Position numbers and translations under genes: made by a program. Under the pieces are notes generated by a model. The model was not told the origin of the DNA, searched no databases, and worked only from the letters and a program-made list of their open reading frames with translations. Of a stretch of DNA of 18,187 nucleotides, positions 8,207 to 17,200 are shown in pieces. This stretch comes from Desulfovibrionales bacterium GWA2_65_9 (GTDB taxonomy: Bacteria > Desulfobacterota > Desulfovibrionia > Desulfovibrionales > Desulfovibrionaceae), in contig MGTN01000133.1 of the NCBI GenBank assembly GCA_001799475.1, positions 4,022 to 22,208 on the forward strand, written 5' to 3'. Each line of letters begins with the position of its first letter. The stretch's first letter is position 1.

Positions 8207-9055
8207 CTAGGCGCGAGCCCGCGCGGCCTTCATCGCGTCGAGCACGCTGCCCGGCACGAACAGCCCGCCCCGGCCACGGCCCAGGCGTACGCCGGGCTTC
8301 ACGGCCCCGTGGAAATCCGAGCCGCCGCTCTTGAGCAGGCCCAAGGACTCGGCCAGGCGCGCCACCTCACTGGTGTAGCGCTCGGATTGCTCGGTGTAGT
8401 ACACCTCCACCCCGTCCAGGCCGAGTCCCTTCAGGTCCGTGAGGATGGCCTCCAGGTGGCGCGGCTGTGTGGAGAGCAGGCAGGGGTGGGCCAGGATGGC
8501 CAGGCCGCCATCGGCGTGCACGGCGTCGATGGCCTCCCTGGGGGCGAGCTTCTCCTTGGGGATGTGGGCCAGGCCGCCCGCGCCCAGAAAGCGCCCGAAG
8601 GCCTCGTCAAAGGTCTTGACCACCCCGGCGGCCAGCATGGCCTGGGCGATGTGCGGGCGGCCCACCACCCCGTTCGCGTGCCGGGCCACGTCCTCCATGT
8701 GCAGGTGCACGCCCACGGTGCGCAGCTTCTCGACCATGCGCTCGTTGCGGCGGCCGCGCGCCAGTTGGACGCGCTCAAGCTCGCCGGCCACGGCCCCGGC
8801 GGGATCTTCCACGAACAGGGCCAGCATGTGCGTGGGCAGCCCGGCGTATTCCAGGGACAGCTCGCAGCCGGGCACCAGCTCGAGGCCGAGCTTGTCCGCC
8901 TCGGCGCGCGCCTCGGGCAGGCCGGCCAGGGTGTCGTGGTCGGTCAGGGCGATGGCCGACAGACCGGCCTCCGCTGCGGCGCGCATGAGCTCCGCAGGGC
9001 TGAACGTCCCGTCCGAGGTGGTGGAGTGGGTATGCAGGTCGATGCGTGGCTGCAC
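8207..9055 (-). CDS. PHP-domain phosphoesterase (RNase AM / YciV-TrpH family)
   Basis: The product is 282 residues from GTG 9055, chosen because the fold begins immediately (QPRIDLHTHSTTSDG) and a CGGAG lies 8 bases upstream; the longer frame upstream is noise. PHP metal ligands are all present: HTH (8, 10), Asp15, TDHD (38-41), AHP (His190) and SDFHG (Asp247, His249). The size and ordering match the YciV/TrpH branch, which hydrolyses 3',5'-nucleotide bisphosphates and trims RNA 5' ends in E. coli. The protein would be cytoplasmic and metal-dependent. The exact substrate in this organism is inferred from family. Confidence 0.88.
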   Translation of the reverse strand: MQPRIDLHTHSTTSDGTFSPAELMRAAAEAGLSAIALTDHDTLAGLPEARAEADKLGLELVPGCELSLEYAGLPTHMLALFVEDPAGAVAGELERVQLARGRRNERMVEKLRTVGVHLHMEDVARHANGVVGRPHIAQAMLAAGVVKTFDEAFGRFLGAGGLAHIPKEKLAPREAIDAVHADGGLAILAHPCLLSTQPRHLEAILTDLKGLGLDGVEVYYTEQSERYTSEVARLAESLGLLKSGGSDFHGAVKPGVRLGRGRGGLFVPGSVLDAMKAARARA

Positions 9056-9156
9056 GGTTGGGCTCCGGTTGGGGGTTGCTCCGGCTGGATGCCAGAACGG
9101 GCGTCGGGAGAAGCGCCAAGTGGAACAGAATAGCGAAAGGCTGATGCAACTGCTCC

Positions 9157-9187
9157 AGCATAGACACGTTTCCGGCGCTGGCGTCAA
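9157..9187 (-). promoter_or_regulatory. possible promoter for the PHP gene
   Basis: Reading the minus strand, TTGACG (9187-9182) and TATGCT (9162-9157) are separated by 19 bp. The hexamers are good but the spacer is longer than usual. It lies about 100 bases upstream of the GTG start. Confidence 0.35.
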
Positions 9188-9214
9188 GGGCGGGCGCTGG
9201 CGGGCATTCCAGCC

Positions 9215-9243
9215 TTGTGCCTGGGCCCTTGCTCGGGTATGCT
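9215..9243 (+). promoter_or_regulatory. possible promoter for the Trm112-like gene
   Basis: TTGTGC (9215-9220) and TATGCT (9238-9243) have an ideal 17-bp spacer but modest hexamer matches. They lie about 28 bases ahead of the start codon. Confidence 0.35.
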
Positions 9244-9271
9244 TCCGGCACATTGCACCAGGAGGTGTCTC

Positions 9272-9472
9272 ATGGCCCTGAACACGGAACTTACGCGTCT
9301 GCTGGCCTGCCCCAAATGCCTGGGCGGCCTGAGCGTTTTGCCCGCCCAGGATGGGCTTTTCTGCGCGGCCTGCGCCGTGGTCTACCCCGTGCGCGGCGGC
9401 ATCCCGGTGATGCTGGTGGACGAGGCCTGCGCGCTGGCCAAGTGGACCGGCAGCCAGCCTGCGGCGGCGTAG
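9272..9472 (+). CDS. Trm112-like / UPF0434 zinc-ribbon protein
   Basis: The product is 66 residues from ATG 9272, with AGGAGG at 9259-9264. It has two CxxC pairs (CPKC near residue 13, CAAC near 31) for one zinc, and the family ending VVYPVRGGIPVMLVDEA. Length is typical of bacterial Trm112-like proteins (YcaR in E. coli), which in other organisms activate methyltransferases. The bacterial partner is not known, and the gene beside it, tRNA-Pro 109 bp downstream, does not settle it. Confidence 0.88.
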   Translation: MALNTELTRLLACPKCLGGLSVLPAQDGLFCAACAVVYPVRGGIPVMLVDEACALAKWTGSQPAAA

Positions 9473-9581
9473 ACGCTGAGCGCATGGTCCTGAGCATTCG
9501 GCCCTGGCCGCCAGGCCGACGGAGGATTTGGAGCCTTGATACTGCGGCGGAATTCCCGTAGGGGAGTGCACTCAAGACAAT

Positions 9582-9658
9582 CGGGGCGTAGCGCAGCTCG
9601 GTAGCGCGCCTGCTTTGGGAGCAGGATGTCGCATGTTCGAATCATGTCGCCCCGACCA
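9582..9658 (+). tRNA. tRNA-Pro (anticodon UGG)
   Basis: The full cloverleaf is visible. The acceptor CGGGGCG (9582-9588) pairs with CGCCCCG (9648-9654); anticodon stem CCTGC/GCAGG encloses loop TTTGGGA, giving anticodon TGG at 9616-9618; the T-loop TTCGAAT is present; and CCA is encoded at 9656-9658. Confidence 0.97.
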
Positions 9659-9669
9659 GCCAATCAGTA

Positions 9670-9703
9670 GGGCTCCGAGACATTCCGCCTCGGAGCCCTT
9701 TTT
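9670..9703 (+). terminator. rho-independent terminator after tRNA-Pro
   Basis: GGGCTCCGAG (9670-9679) pairs perfectly with CTCGGAGCCC (9689-9698) over a 9-nt loop, followed by TTTTT (9699-9703). It ends the tRNA transcript, possibly with the Trm112-like gene. Confidence 0.92.
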
Positions 9704-9761
9704 ATTCAGTAGCACGCTTTGCAGCAGGTTTGACGGTTCTCAACAGGGCCGGATCAGCCCA

Positions 9762-9947
9762 TCAGCACCGCCGAGAGAGTGCGCCACGCGAGCGCCGCAG
9801 CCAGGCTGAAAACCCCGTTACCGGCGAGGCGCTGTCGGTCCAGCCGAGTGGCCACCCCATCAGCATCTCCAGGAACAGCGGGTTCGCCCACGGAAAAGGG
9901 GCAGCCCATGCCGCCCCTTCTGGCCCGCGCGAACAGTGACGAAACAC
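9762..9947 (-). pseudogene. remnant of a phage-type DNA methyltransferase C-terminus
   Basis: The frame (61 codons from GTG 9947) contains ANPLFLEMLMGWPLGWTD followed by a short basic tail. The NP-x-F-x-E-x-LMG-x-P-x-GWT pattern is typical of the extreme C-terminus of phage-borne DNA methyltransferases. No methyltransferase core precedes it: the upstream frame is closed by a stop within about 30 bases. I read this as a decayed prophage scrap beside a tRNA gene, a common integration site. No repeat of the tRNA 3' end is seen within the window. The rest of 9704-9977 holds nothing recognised. Confidence 0.45.
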
Positions 9948-9977
9948 CGGGCCGTGCCTGGTTACGTATAAGCACAG

Positions 9978-10505
9978 CTACGTTTGTTTTTCAATCTCTT
10001 CCCCGCCCCGTTCGGCGTTGCGCTCCAGAAAGACGAGGCTGAGTTCTGGGCTGACGGCCTCGCTACGCACGGGAAGATAGCCCAGGCGCTGGTACAGGCG
10101 CAGGTTGCCTGCGCTCTTGTGCCCGGTGAACAGCTGGAAGCGCCGGGCGGCGGGGAAGCTGGCTTCTGCGGCGCGCAAAAGTGCGGAGCCGAGACCCTGG
10201 CGCTGGTGGTCGGGGTGGACGATGAGCCTGCCGATGCGGCAGAGGCCCGCCTCCGGCCCCAGGCCCGCCCGCACGGAGCCGATGATGCTTTCGCCGGACA
10301 CGGCCTTGAGGACCAGCAGCGTGGCGAACTCCGCCCGCAGCTCAATCAGGGTTTGGGTAAGCGGCGGGATGCTCCCGTTGCCATACAGCCTCGCCTCGGA
10401 CTGGTAGGCCAGGCGCTGGAGGGCCAGGATGGCTTCGGCGTCGGCCAAGTTGGCGGCCATGATGTCCGCCGCCAGGAGCTTTGTCTGGGGGGCTGCCGGG
10501 GTCAT
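9978..10505 (-). CDS. GNAT-family N-acetyltransferase
   Basis: The product is 175 residues from ATG 10505, preceded by GGAGGA with 4-base spacing. GNAT motif A is clear: IGRLIVHPDHQRQGLGSALL, with the QRQGLG pyrophosphate loop that binds acetyl-CoA, followed by NLRLYQRLGYLPV (motif B). The substrate is unknown; GNAT enzymes acetylate amines of proteins, small molecules or drugs. It stands alone: a terminator separates it from the malic enzyme gene upstream. Confidence 0.88.
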   Translation of the reverse strand: MTPAAPQTKLLAADIMAANLADAEAILALQRLAYQSEARLYGNGSIPPLTQTLIELRAEFATLLVLKAVSGESIIGSVRAGLGPEAGLCRIGRLIVHPDHQRQGLGSALLRAAEASFPAARRFQLFTGHKSAGNLRLYQRLGYLPVRSEAVSPELSLVFLERNAERGGEEIEKQT

Positions 10506-10530
10506 GATCTCCTCCAGCTCCGGGGGGTGG

Positions 10531-10560
10531 AAAAAAGGCCCGGAGTCTCCCCCGGGCCTT
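10531..10560 (-). terminator. rho-independent terminator of the malic enzyme gene
   Basis: On the minus strand AAGGCCCGG (10560-10552) pairs with CCGGGCCTT (10543-10535) around an 8-nt loop, followed by a run of T (10536-10531). It lies 27 bases after the malic enzyme stop and before the acetyltransferase start. Confidence 0.92.
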
Positions 10561-10586
10561 GTGGTCTCTGGCCTAAGCCAGGCGTC

Positions 10587-11903
10587 TTACAGGTCGTAGC
10601 CGAAGGAGTCGACCATCATCTTGGTGCGGGCCTTGGAGGCGGTCATGCGCGTGGCGAGGTCCTTCTTGTACTGCTTGATGTCCAGCTGGATGGTGGCCAC
10701 GCCGGAATCCATGGCCGCCTGGGCCACGGCCGGGGACACCCACTCGAGCACGCGCGGGTCCAGCGCCTTGGGGATGATGTAGTCAATGCCGAACTTGAGT
10801 TCCTTGACGCCGTAGATGGCGCAGACCTCGGGCGAAACCGGCTCCTTGGCCAGGGCGGCCAGGGCCTTGGCCGCGGCCAGCTTCATCTGCTCGTTGATGA
10901 CCTTGGAGCGGACGTCGAGCGCGCCACGGAAGATGAACGGGAAGCCCAGCACGTTGTTGATCTGGTTGGGCGTGTCCGAGCGGCCGGTGGCCATGATCAG
11001 GTCGGTGCGGGCGCCCTTGGCCACGGAGTAGGCGATCTCCGGGTCCGGGTTGGCGCAGGCGAAGATCACGGGGTTCTTGGCCATGGCCTTGACGTTCTCG
11101 GCGTTGATGACGTCCTTGCCGGACAGGCCCAGGAACATGTCCGCGCCGGTCATGGCCTCGGCCATGGTGCAGGCCTTGCTTTGCGCGTAGTAGGTCTTCT
11201 CGGCGTTCATGTCCGTGCGGCCGGTGTGCAGCAGGCCCTTGGAGTCGAACATCCAGATCTGGCTCTTGTCCAGGCCCATGGCCTCGTAGAAGCGCGAGCA
11301 GGAGATGGCCGCCGCGCCGGCGCCGGAGACCACGACCTTGATGTCCTTGATGTTCTTGCCGCTGATTTCGAGCACGTTCATGAGGCCCGCGCCGGAGATG
11401 ATGGCCGTGCCGTGCTGGTCGTCGTGGAAAACGGGGATGCCCATCTCCTTGATCAGCGTCTGCTCGATCTTGAAGCATTCCGGGGCCTTGATGTCCTCAA
11501 GGTTGATGCCGCCAAAGGTCGGCTCAAGCATCTTGCAGAACTCGATGACCTTGTCCGGGTCCATCTGGCGGATGTTCAGGTCATAGACGTCGATGTCGGC
11601 GAAGATCTTGAAGAGCACGCCCTTGCCTTCCATGACCGGCTTGCCGGCCTCAGGCCCGATGTTGCCCAGGCCGAGCACGGCGGTGCCGTTACTGACCACG
11701 GCCACGAGGTTGCCCTTGTTGGTGTATTCGTAGACCTTCTCCACGTCGGCGTGGATGGCCCGGCAGGCGTCGGCCACGCCGGGGGTGTAGGCCATGGACA
11801 GGTCCCGCTGCGTCTCGCAGGGTTTGATGGACACGACCTCAAGCTTGCCCTTGCGCTTCATCGAATGATACTTGAGGGCCTCTTCCTTGGTATACAGCGC
11901 CAT
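10587..11903 (-). CDS. malic enzyme (oxaloacetate-decarboxylating malate dehydrogenase)
   Basis: The product is 438 residues. It converts malate and NAD(P)+ to pyruvate, CO2 and NAD(P)H in the cytoplasm. ATG 11903 is preceded by AGGAG; the 17-codon extension upstream lacks a ribosome-binding site. Catalytic Tyr39 lies in SMAYTPGVA and Lys94 in MEGKGVLFK. Metal ligands are Glu136-Asp137 (NLEDI) and Asp161-Asp162 (FHDDQHGTA). The nucleotide fold has SGAGAAA (193-199), and ANPDPEI is present. Length fits the short bacterial form without a phosphotransacetylase domain. Whether it uses NAD or NADP cannot be decided by eye. Confidence 0.93.
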   Translation of the reverse strand: MALYTKEEALKYHSMKRKGKLEVVSIKPCETQRDLSMAYTPGVADACRAIHADVEKVYEYTNKGNLVAVVSNGTAVLGLGNIGPEAGKPVMEGKGVLFKIFADIDVYDLNIRQMDPDKVIEFCKMLEPTFGGINLEDIKAPECFKIEQTLIKEMGIPVFHDDQHGTAIISGAGLMNVLEISGKNIKDIKVVVSGAGAAAISCSRFYEAMGLDKSQIWMFDSKGLLHTGRTDMNAEKTYYAQSKACTMAEAMTGADMFLGLSGKDVINAENVKAMAKNPVIFACANPDPEIAYSVAKGARTDLIMATGRSDTPNQINNVLGFPFIFRGALDVRSKVINEQMKLAAAKALAALAKEPVSPEVCAIYGVKELKFGIDYIIPKALDPRVLEWVSPAVAQAAMDSGVATIQLDIKQYKKDLATRMTASKARTKMMVDSFGYDL

Positions 11904-11962
11904 TGCGGGTTCTCCTGTTAAAGGTGGATTCCGGGGTTGTGCCGAAGGCGACACTGGCGCGG

Positions 11963-11991
11963 ACTTTAGTTGGCCCGGAGAGCCTCGTCAA
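11963..11991 (-). promoter_or_regulatory. sigma-70-type promoter of the malic enzyme gene
   Basis: On the minus strand TTGACG (11991-11986) and TAAAGT (11968-11963) are separated by exactly 17 bp, matching consensus at 5/6 and 4/6 positions, about 60 bases ahead of the start codon. Confidence 0.6.
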
Positions 11992-12030
11992 GGGTGACGC
12001 CAGGAAGCGACACCAGCTATTGGAGTGCCC

Positions 12031-12900
12031 ATGCCTCTTGTGAACCTCGACATTGTCCTGTTCCGGCCCAAGTACCCGGAGAACATCGGCTCCGTGGCCC
12101 GGGCCATGCTCAACATGGGGGCGAAAAACCTGGTGCTGGTGGAGCCCCAGGGCTTTGACCTGGAAAAGGCCGCGCCGCTCGCCACGTTCCACGCCCGGCA
12201 TATTCTGGACGCCGCGCGCATCGTGCCCAGCCTGCGCCAGGCGCTTCTCGGCACGGCCCTGGTCATCGGCACCACGGCGCGCACCGGCGGCTGGCGCAAG
12301 GGCCTGCTTTCCCCGGCGGGCATGGCCCAAGAGCATGTGCTCCCGCGCCTGGCCGAGGGCGGCCGCGTGGCCCTGGTTTTTGGGCCGGAGGACCGGGGCC
12401 TGACCAACGAGGAGACCAGCCTGTGCGACCACCTGGTGATGATCCCGGCGCACCCGGACTGCACCTCGCTGAACCTGTCGCAGGCCGTGCTCATCCTGCT
12501 CTACGAGTGCTTCCAGCGCTCGCTGGGCGCGCCCTTTGCGCCCAAGGGCCCGCCGACGGAGCGCGACGCCTCCTTTGAGGAGCGCGACGCCCTGTTTGCC
12601 AGCATGCAGGTGGCGCTTGCGGCCATCGGCTTTCTGAAGGACCAGAACCCGGACTACTGGATGCTGCCGGTGCGCCGCTTCTTCGGGCGTTTTCGTCTGC
12701 GGCGCAATGAGTTCAACCTGCTCATGGGCGTGTGCCGGCAGGTGCGCTGGGTGGCCTCGCGGGCCGGGCACGCGGCGGGCGGGCCAGAGCCGGATCAGCC
12801 CATGCCGGATCAGTCCATGCCGAATCAGCCCATGCCGGATACGTTGGAGCGGTGCCGGGGGGAAAGGCAGGCCGCGCCTGTTGATTTTTCCAAAAAATAG
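12031..12900 (+). CDS. trmJ: SPOUT/TrmH-family RNA 2'-O-methyltransferase, TrmJ-like
   Basis: The product is 289 residues. ATG 12031 is chosen over GTG 12025 because GGAG (12022-12025) is then 5 bases away. SPOUT knot motifs are present in order: PENIGSVARAMLNMGAKNLVLV (motif 1, Asn18-Arg24), LVFGPEDRGLTNEE (motif 2, about 115-128) and CTSLNLSQAVLILLYE (motif 3, around Asn148). This fits TrmJ, which methylates the ribose at position 32 of tRNAs with S-adenosylmethionine. Residues from about 160 form the C-terminal helical extension. The tail (about 254-270) holds a 15-bp in-frame repeat (PMPDQ-like), outside the fold. It is divergent from malic enzyme and 63 bp ahead of the substrate-binding protein. 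Confidence 0.88.
   Translation: MPLVNLDIVLFRPKYPENIGSVARAMLNMGAKNLVLVEPQGFDLEKAAPLATFHARHILDAARIVPSLRQALLGTALVIGTTARTGGWRKGLLSPAGMAQEHVLPRLAEGGRVALVFGPEDRGLTNEETSLCDHLVMIPAHPDCTSLNLSQAVLILLYECFQRSLGAPFAPKGPPTERDASFEERDALFASMQVALAAIGFLKDQNPDYWMLPVRRFFGRFRLRRNEFNLLMGVCRQVRWVASRAGHAAGGPEPDQPMPDQSMPNQPMPDTLERCRGERQAAPVDFSKK
12790..12840 (+). repeat. 15-bp tandem repeats in the trmJ 3' end
   Basis: Three units of CCGGATCAGCCCATG and one-base variants (12790-12804, 12805-12819, 12820-12834), then a partial fourth unit, encode the Pro/Met/Gln tail of the TrmJ-like protein. The frame is kept. Confidence 0.9.
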
Positions 12901-12963
12901 GGTGACAAGAGCAGTTCTATGTGTAACCGGCGGGCGTCTGTCCGCATGCGGCCCCGGAGCATT

Positions 12964-14268
12964 ATGGCCCGACGCACCAGCACTGCCAAGACTTTCGGCA
13001 AGACGCCCTGCGTCTGCCTTGAGGCCCTGCGTCCGGGCCTGCGCCTAGTCCTGGGGCTGGCGCTGGGCCTGCTCCTGGCCTGGCCCCTGCCGGCGCGGGC
13101 CGAGACCCGCGAACTGGTCTTCGGTATGTCGGCGGCCTTCAGCGGTCCGGCGCGCGGCCTGGGCATGGAGTATTACCGGGGGCTCATGGCCAGCTTCGAG
13201 CACACCAACGCCCAGGGCGGGGCCGGGGGCTGGCGGCTGGTGCTCTCCCTGCGCGATGACGGCTACGACCCGCTGCCCGCGCTTTCCAACACCATCGGCT
13301 TTGTGGAGCAGGAGCGCGTGTTCGCGCTGCTGGGCTACGTGGGCACGCCCACCACGGCCCGCGTGCTGCCGCTGCTCAAGCACTACGAGGCCGAGCGCAT
13401 GGTCCTGCTCTTCCCTTTCACCGGCGCGGACCTCCTGCGCGAGCGCCCCTATGACCCCTTTGTGTTCAACCTGCGGCCCTCCTATTTCGATGAGACCCGC
13501 AGCCTGGTGGAGGCCCTCTTTGCCGCAGGCAAGCGCCGCATCGCCGTATTCCACCAGGCCGATGTCTACGGCCGCAACGGCTGGGACGGCGTGCGCCGGG
13601 CGCTCAAGGTCCACGGCCTGTCCATCGTGGCCGATGCCACCTACCGCCGGGGCGCGGCCTATACCCAGGACTTCCGCCGTGAGGTGGGCCTGCTGGAGGC
13701 CGCAAGGCCGGACGCGATTATAACAGTGGGCACGGCCCCGGCCTGCGCGGCCTTCATCCGCGACGCCCGCGACGCGGGCCTGCGCGCGCCCATTGCCACC
13801 CTGTCCTTTGCCGACGCCGACAACCTGGTGAAGTTCCTGTTGGCCCAGGGCCGCGTCGCCAGCCGCGACTACACCTCCGGGGTCCTCTTCTCCCAGGTGG
13901 TGCCCAGCTATGATGACGCCGCCCTGCCTGCCGTGCGGCTGTACCGCCAGGTCATGGACCAGGTCCGCGTGGCCCTGCCCGCCCAGCTCCTGCGCGAGGA
14001 GTACCTCCCGAGCCGCCACAGCTTCGTCAGCTTCGAGGGCTTCCTGGCCGGGCAGGTGCTGGCCGAGGCCGTGCGCCGCATGGCCGACGCGCCCACGCGC
14101 CCGCGCCTCATCAACGTGCTCCTGGGCATGAAGGCCCTGGACATCGGCATCGGCGAGAAGGTCAGCTTCGGGCCGGGGCACAACCAGGGCCTGCACCGGA
14201 CCGCACTCGTGGTCTACCGCGACGGGGGCTTTCAGACCGTGGCAGCCCTGCCGGGGGTGCGGCCATGA
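12964..14268 (+). CDS. periplasmic substrate-binding protein, branched-chain amino acid type (Peripla_BP_6)
   Basis: The product is 434 residues from ATG 12964, chosen because GGAG (12956-12959) is 4 bases away; ATGs at 12919 and 12946 lack a good site. A basic start, a hydrophobic core (LRLVLGLALGLLLAWPL) and PARA-ETRE give an export signal cleaved near residue 46. The mature protein opens LVFGMSAAFSGPARGLGMEYYRG and continues ALLGYVGTPTTARVLPL, the pattern of type I Leu/Ile/Val-binding proteins. It would bind a small ligand in the periplasm. No ABC permease or ATPase follows. Instead its TGA overlaps the ATG of a GGDEF/EAL protein, which suggests a sensory rather than transport job, like NspS-MbaA of Vibrio. 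The ligand is unknown. Confidence 0.88.
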   Translation: MARRTSTAKTFGKTPCVCLEALRPGLRLVLGLALGLLLAWPLPARAETRELVFGMSAAFSGPARGLGMEYYRGLMASFEHTNAQGGAGGWRLVLSLRDDGYDPLPALSNTIGFVEQERVFALLGYVGTPTTARVLPLLKHYEAERMVLLFPFTGADLLRERPYDPFVFNLRPSYFDETRSLVEALFAAGKRRIAVFHQADVYGRNGWDGVRRALKVHGLSIVADATYRRGAAYTQDFRREVGLLEAARPDAIITVGTAPACAAFIRDARDAGLRAPIATLSFADADNLVKFLLAQGRVASRDYTSGVLFSQVVPSYDDAALPAVRLYRQVMDQVRVALPAQLLREEYLPSRHSFVSFEGFLAGQVLAEAVRRMADAPTRPRLINVLLGMKALDIGIGEKVSFGPGHNQGLHRTALVVYRDGGFQTVAALPGVRP

Positions 14269-17200
14269 GGCTCCGGGGACTGTTCCTGCGCCTCTTGGTG
14301 TTCATGGTCGCGGCCTTCGGCGTCATGGCCGTGGCCACGTCGCTCTTGTCCGGCCGGGAGCTGCACAACTCCATGGTCCGCGAGTACGAGGGCCGGGCCG
14401 TGGCCCTGGCCCGGAGCATCGCCGACGGCAACGCCGAGATTCTGCTCAGCCAGAACGCCGGGGCCATCCAGGCGGCCATCGACCTGCACCAGGAGATGGG
14501 CGATCTGTCCTACATCCTCGTGGTCGACGCCCGTGGCGATGTGGTGGCGCACACCTTCATCCCCAGCGTGCCCGAGGCGGTCATGGCCATCGTGCGCGAG
14601 GCCCCGGGCAAGGCCCACTTCGGCGCCGGGCACGAGACCCGCACCCTGATCCTGCCCCCGGACATGGAGGTCATCCACGTGGCCCAGCCCATCCTGGGCG
14701 GCAAGGGCGGCTGCGTGCACATCGGCCTGGACAAGGAGCCCATCCGCAAGGCCATCAGCCAGGCCATCCTGCGCCAGCAGATGCTGACCCTGGGCGTGTT
14801 TCTGGCCTTCGTGGTCCTGGCCGTCTTCTTCATCCGGGGCATCACCGGACCCCTGCGCGAACTCGCGGCCTATGCCCAGCGTGTGGCCGGGCACGACTTT
14901 TCGGCCACCTGCGAGGTGCGCACCAAGGACGAGATCGGCTCCCTGGCCGAGGCCATGCGCAGCATGGCCGGGCAGATCTCCGGCCACGTGACCCAGCTGG
15001 AGCAGAGCGTGTCTGCGGCCACCAGCGGGCTTCAGGACGCCCTGGGCTCGCTCTCGGCCATCGTGGGCAACATCGCCGACGGCCTCCTGGTGGTGGACGA
15101 GGCCGGGCTCATCGTGCGGCACAACCCGGCGCTCTTGCGCATGTTCGGCCTGGAGGGCATGTTCGGCGTGGACGGCCAGGGCCTCACCGGGCGCGTCTGC
15201 GCCGAGGTCTTCGGCGCAGAGGCCGGCGAGGTGGTCACCCGGTCGCGCGAGGACACCCTGAGGACGCAGGTGGTGCTGCACGAGGTGCTGGCCACCCGGT
15301 CCGACGGCACGCGCTTCCCGGCGGAGATCACGGTGTCGCGCGTGGCGCTCTCGGGCGGGGCGGTCCAGGTCTGCATCCTGCGCGACATCAGCGTGGCCAA
15401 GAAGGCCGAGCAGGAGCGCGAGCAGTCGCGCGCGCTGCTGGAGCGCATGGTCGCCGAGCGCACCCGCGACCTCTCGCGCACCAATACCCAGCTCAAGATC
15501 GAGGTGGCTGAGCGCAAGGTGGTGGGCGACGCCCTGCGCCGGGCCGAGGCCAAGTTCCGGGGCATCTTCGAGAACGCGGTCGAGGGCATCTTCCAGATGT
15601 CGCCCGAGGGGCGCTACCTCTCGGCCAACCCGGCCATGGCCCACATCTTCGGCTACTCCTCGCCCGATGAGCTCATCGCCGTCCTCTCGGACTTGAGCCC
15701 CTATGTGGAGGATTCCCGGCGCGAGCTTTTCCTGGCAACCATGGAGGAGATCGGCCAGGTGCGGGACTTCGAGTCCCAGGTGCGCCAGCGCGACGGTTTG
15801 GTGATCTGGATCTCCGAGAATGCGCGCCGGGTTGTCGACGCCGCAGGCCAGACCCTTTGCTACGAGGGCTTTGTCAGCGACATCACCCTGCGGAAAAAGG
15901 CCGAGGACCGCCTGATGCACCAGGCCTTCCACGACTCGCTCACCGGCCTGCCCAACCGCCTGCTGTTCATGGACCACCTGCGCATGGCCATGGAGCGCGC
16001 GCGCCGCCGCCCGGACTTCCGCTTCGCCGTCCTGTACATGGACCTGGACCGCTTCAAGGTCATCAACGACAGCCTGGGCCACGACATCGGCGACCAGCTG
16101 CTGCGCCACGTGTCCAGGGCGCTGCTCAATTGCGCGCGCAGCACGGACACCGTGGCCCGCTTCGGCGGCGACGAGTTCGCCATCCTGCTCGAGGACATCA
16201 CCGCCCCGCGCGACACCATCCTCTTCTCCCGGCGCATCCTGGAAGACATCGCCAAGCCGCTGGACCTGGACGGCCGCGAGGTCATGACCTCCGGCAGCCT
16301 GGGCATCGTGCTGCGCACCGAGCGCTACGAGCGGCCCGAGGCGCTCCTGCGCGACGCGGACACGGCCATGTACCACGCCAAGGCCATGGGCAAGAGCCGC
16401 TTCAAGGTCTTCAACAAGAAGATGCACACCAAGGCCCTGGAGACCATGGAGACCGAGGCGGCCCTGCGCCGGGCGCTGGACATGACCCAGGAGCTGGACG
16501 AGCTGACCCTGCTCTACCAGCCCATTCTGGACATCCGCCAGGGCTGCCTGGCCGGGTTCGAGGTGCTGCTGCGCTGGCGGCGCGAGGGCGGGCGCGAGAT
16601 GCTGCCCGGCGAGTTCATCCCCCTGGCCGAGGAGACCGGCATCATCTACCCCCTGGACTACTGGGTCTTTGCCCAGGCCTGCTGCGCCATCCGCAACTTC
16701 GAGCAGGCCCTGGACGCCCGGCCGCCCTTCAGCCACGCGGGCTTCGCCACGAACATCAACATCTCGGCCAAGCATTTCCGCAGCCCCATGCTGCTGGGCC
16801 ACCTGGAGCAGACCCTGCGCACCTGCGGGGTGGACCCCAGGGGCATTGCGCTGGAGATCACCGAGAGCGTGCTTCTGGACAACATGGGCAGCGCCACCGA
16901 GGTGGCGGCCAGCATCCGCGAGATGGGCCTGGGCCTGTGCATCGACGACTTCGGCACCGGCTACTCCTCGCTCTCCTACATCCGGCGCTTCAGCGTGGAC
17001 GCCATCAAGATCGACCGGGACTTCGTGGCCGGGCTTGGCCGGGCCGAGGCCGAGGGCGGCAGCGAGGCCATCGTCAAGACCCTGGTGACCCTGGGCGCGG
17101 GCCTGCACCTCAAGGTCGTGGGCGAGGGCGTGGAGACGCTGGAGCAACTGGCCTACCTCTCCGGCCTGGGCTGCCAGTACGCCCAGGGCTACCTCTTTGC

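Noticed and set aside
9056..9571. N-terminal extension of the PHP protein to a start at 9571
   Set aside because: The added residues are low-complexity, run antisense through the Trm112-like gene, and relatives begin right at the HTH metal motif.
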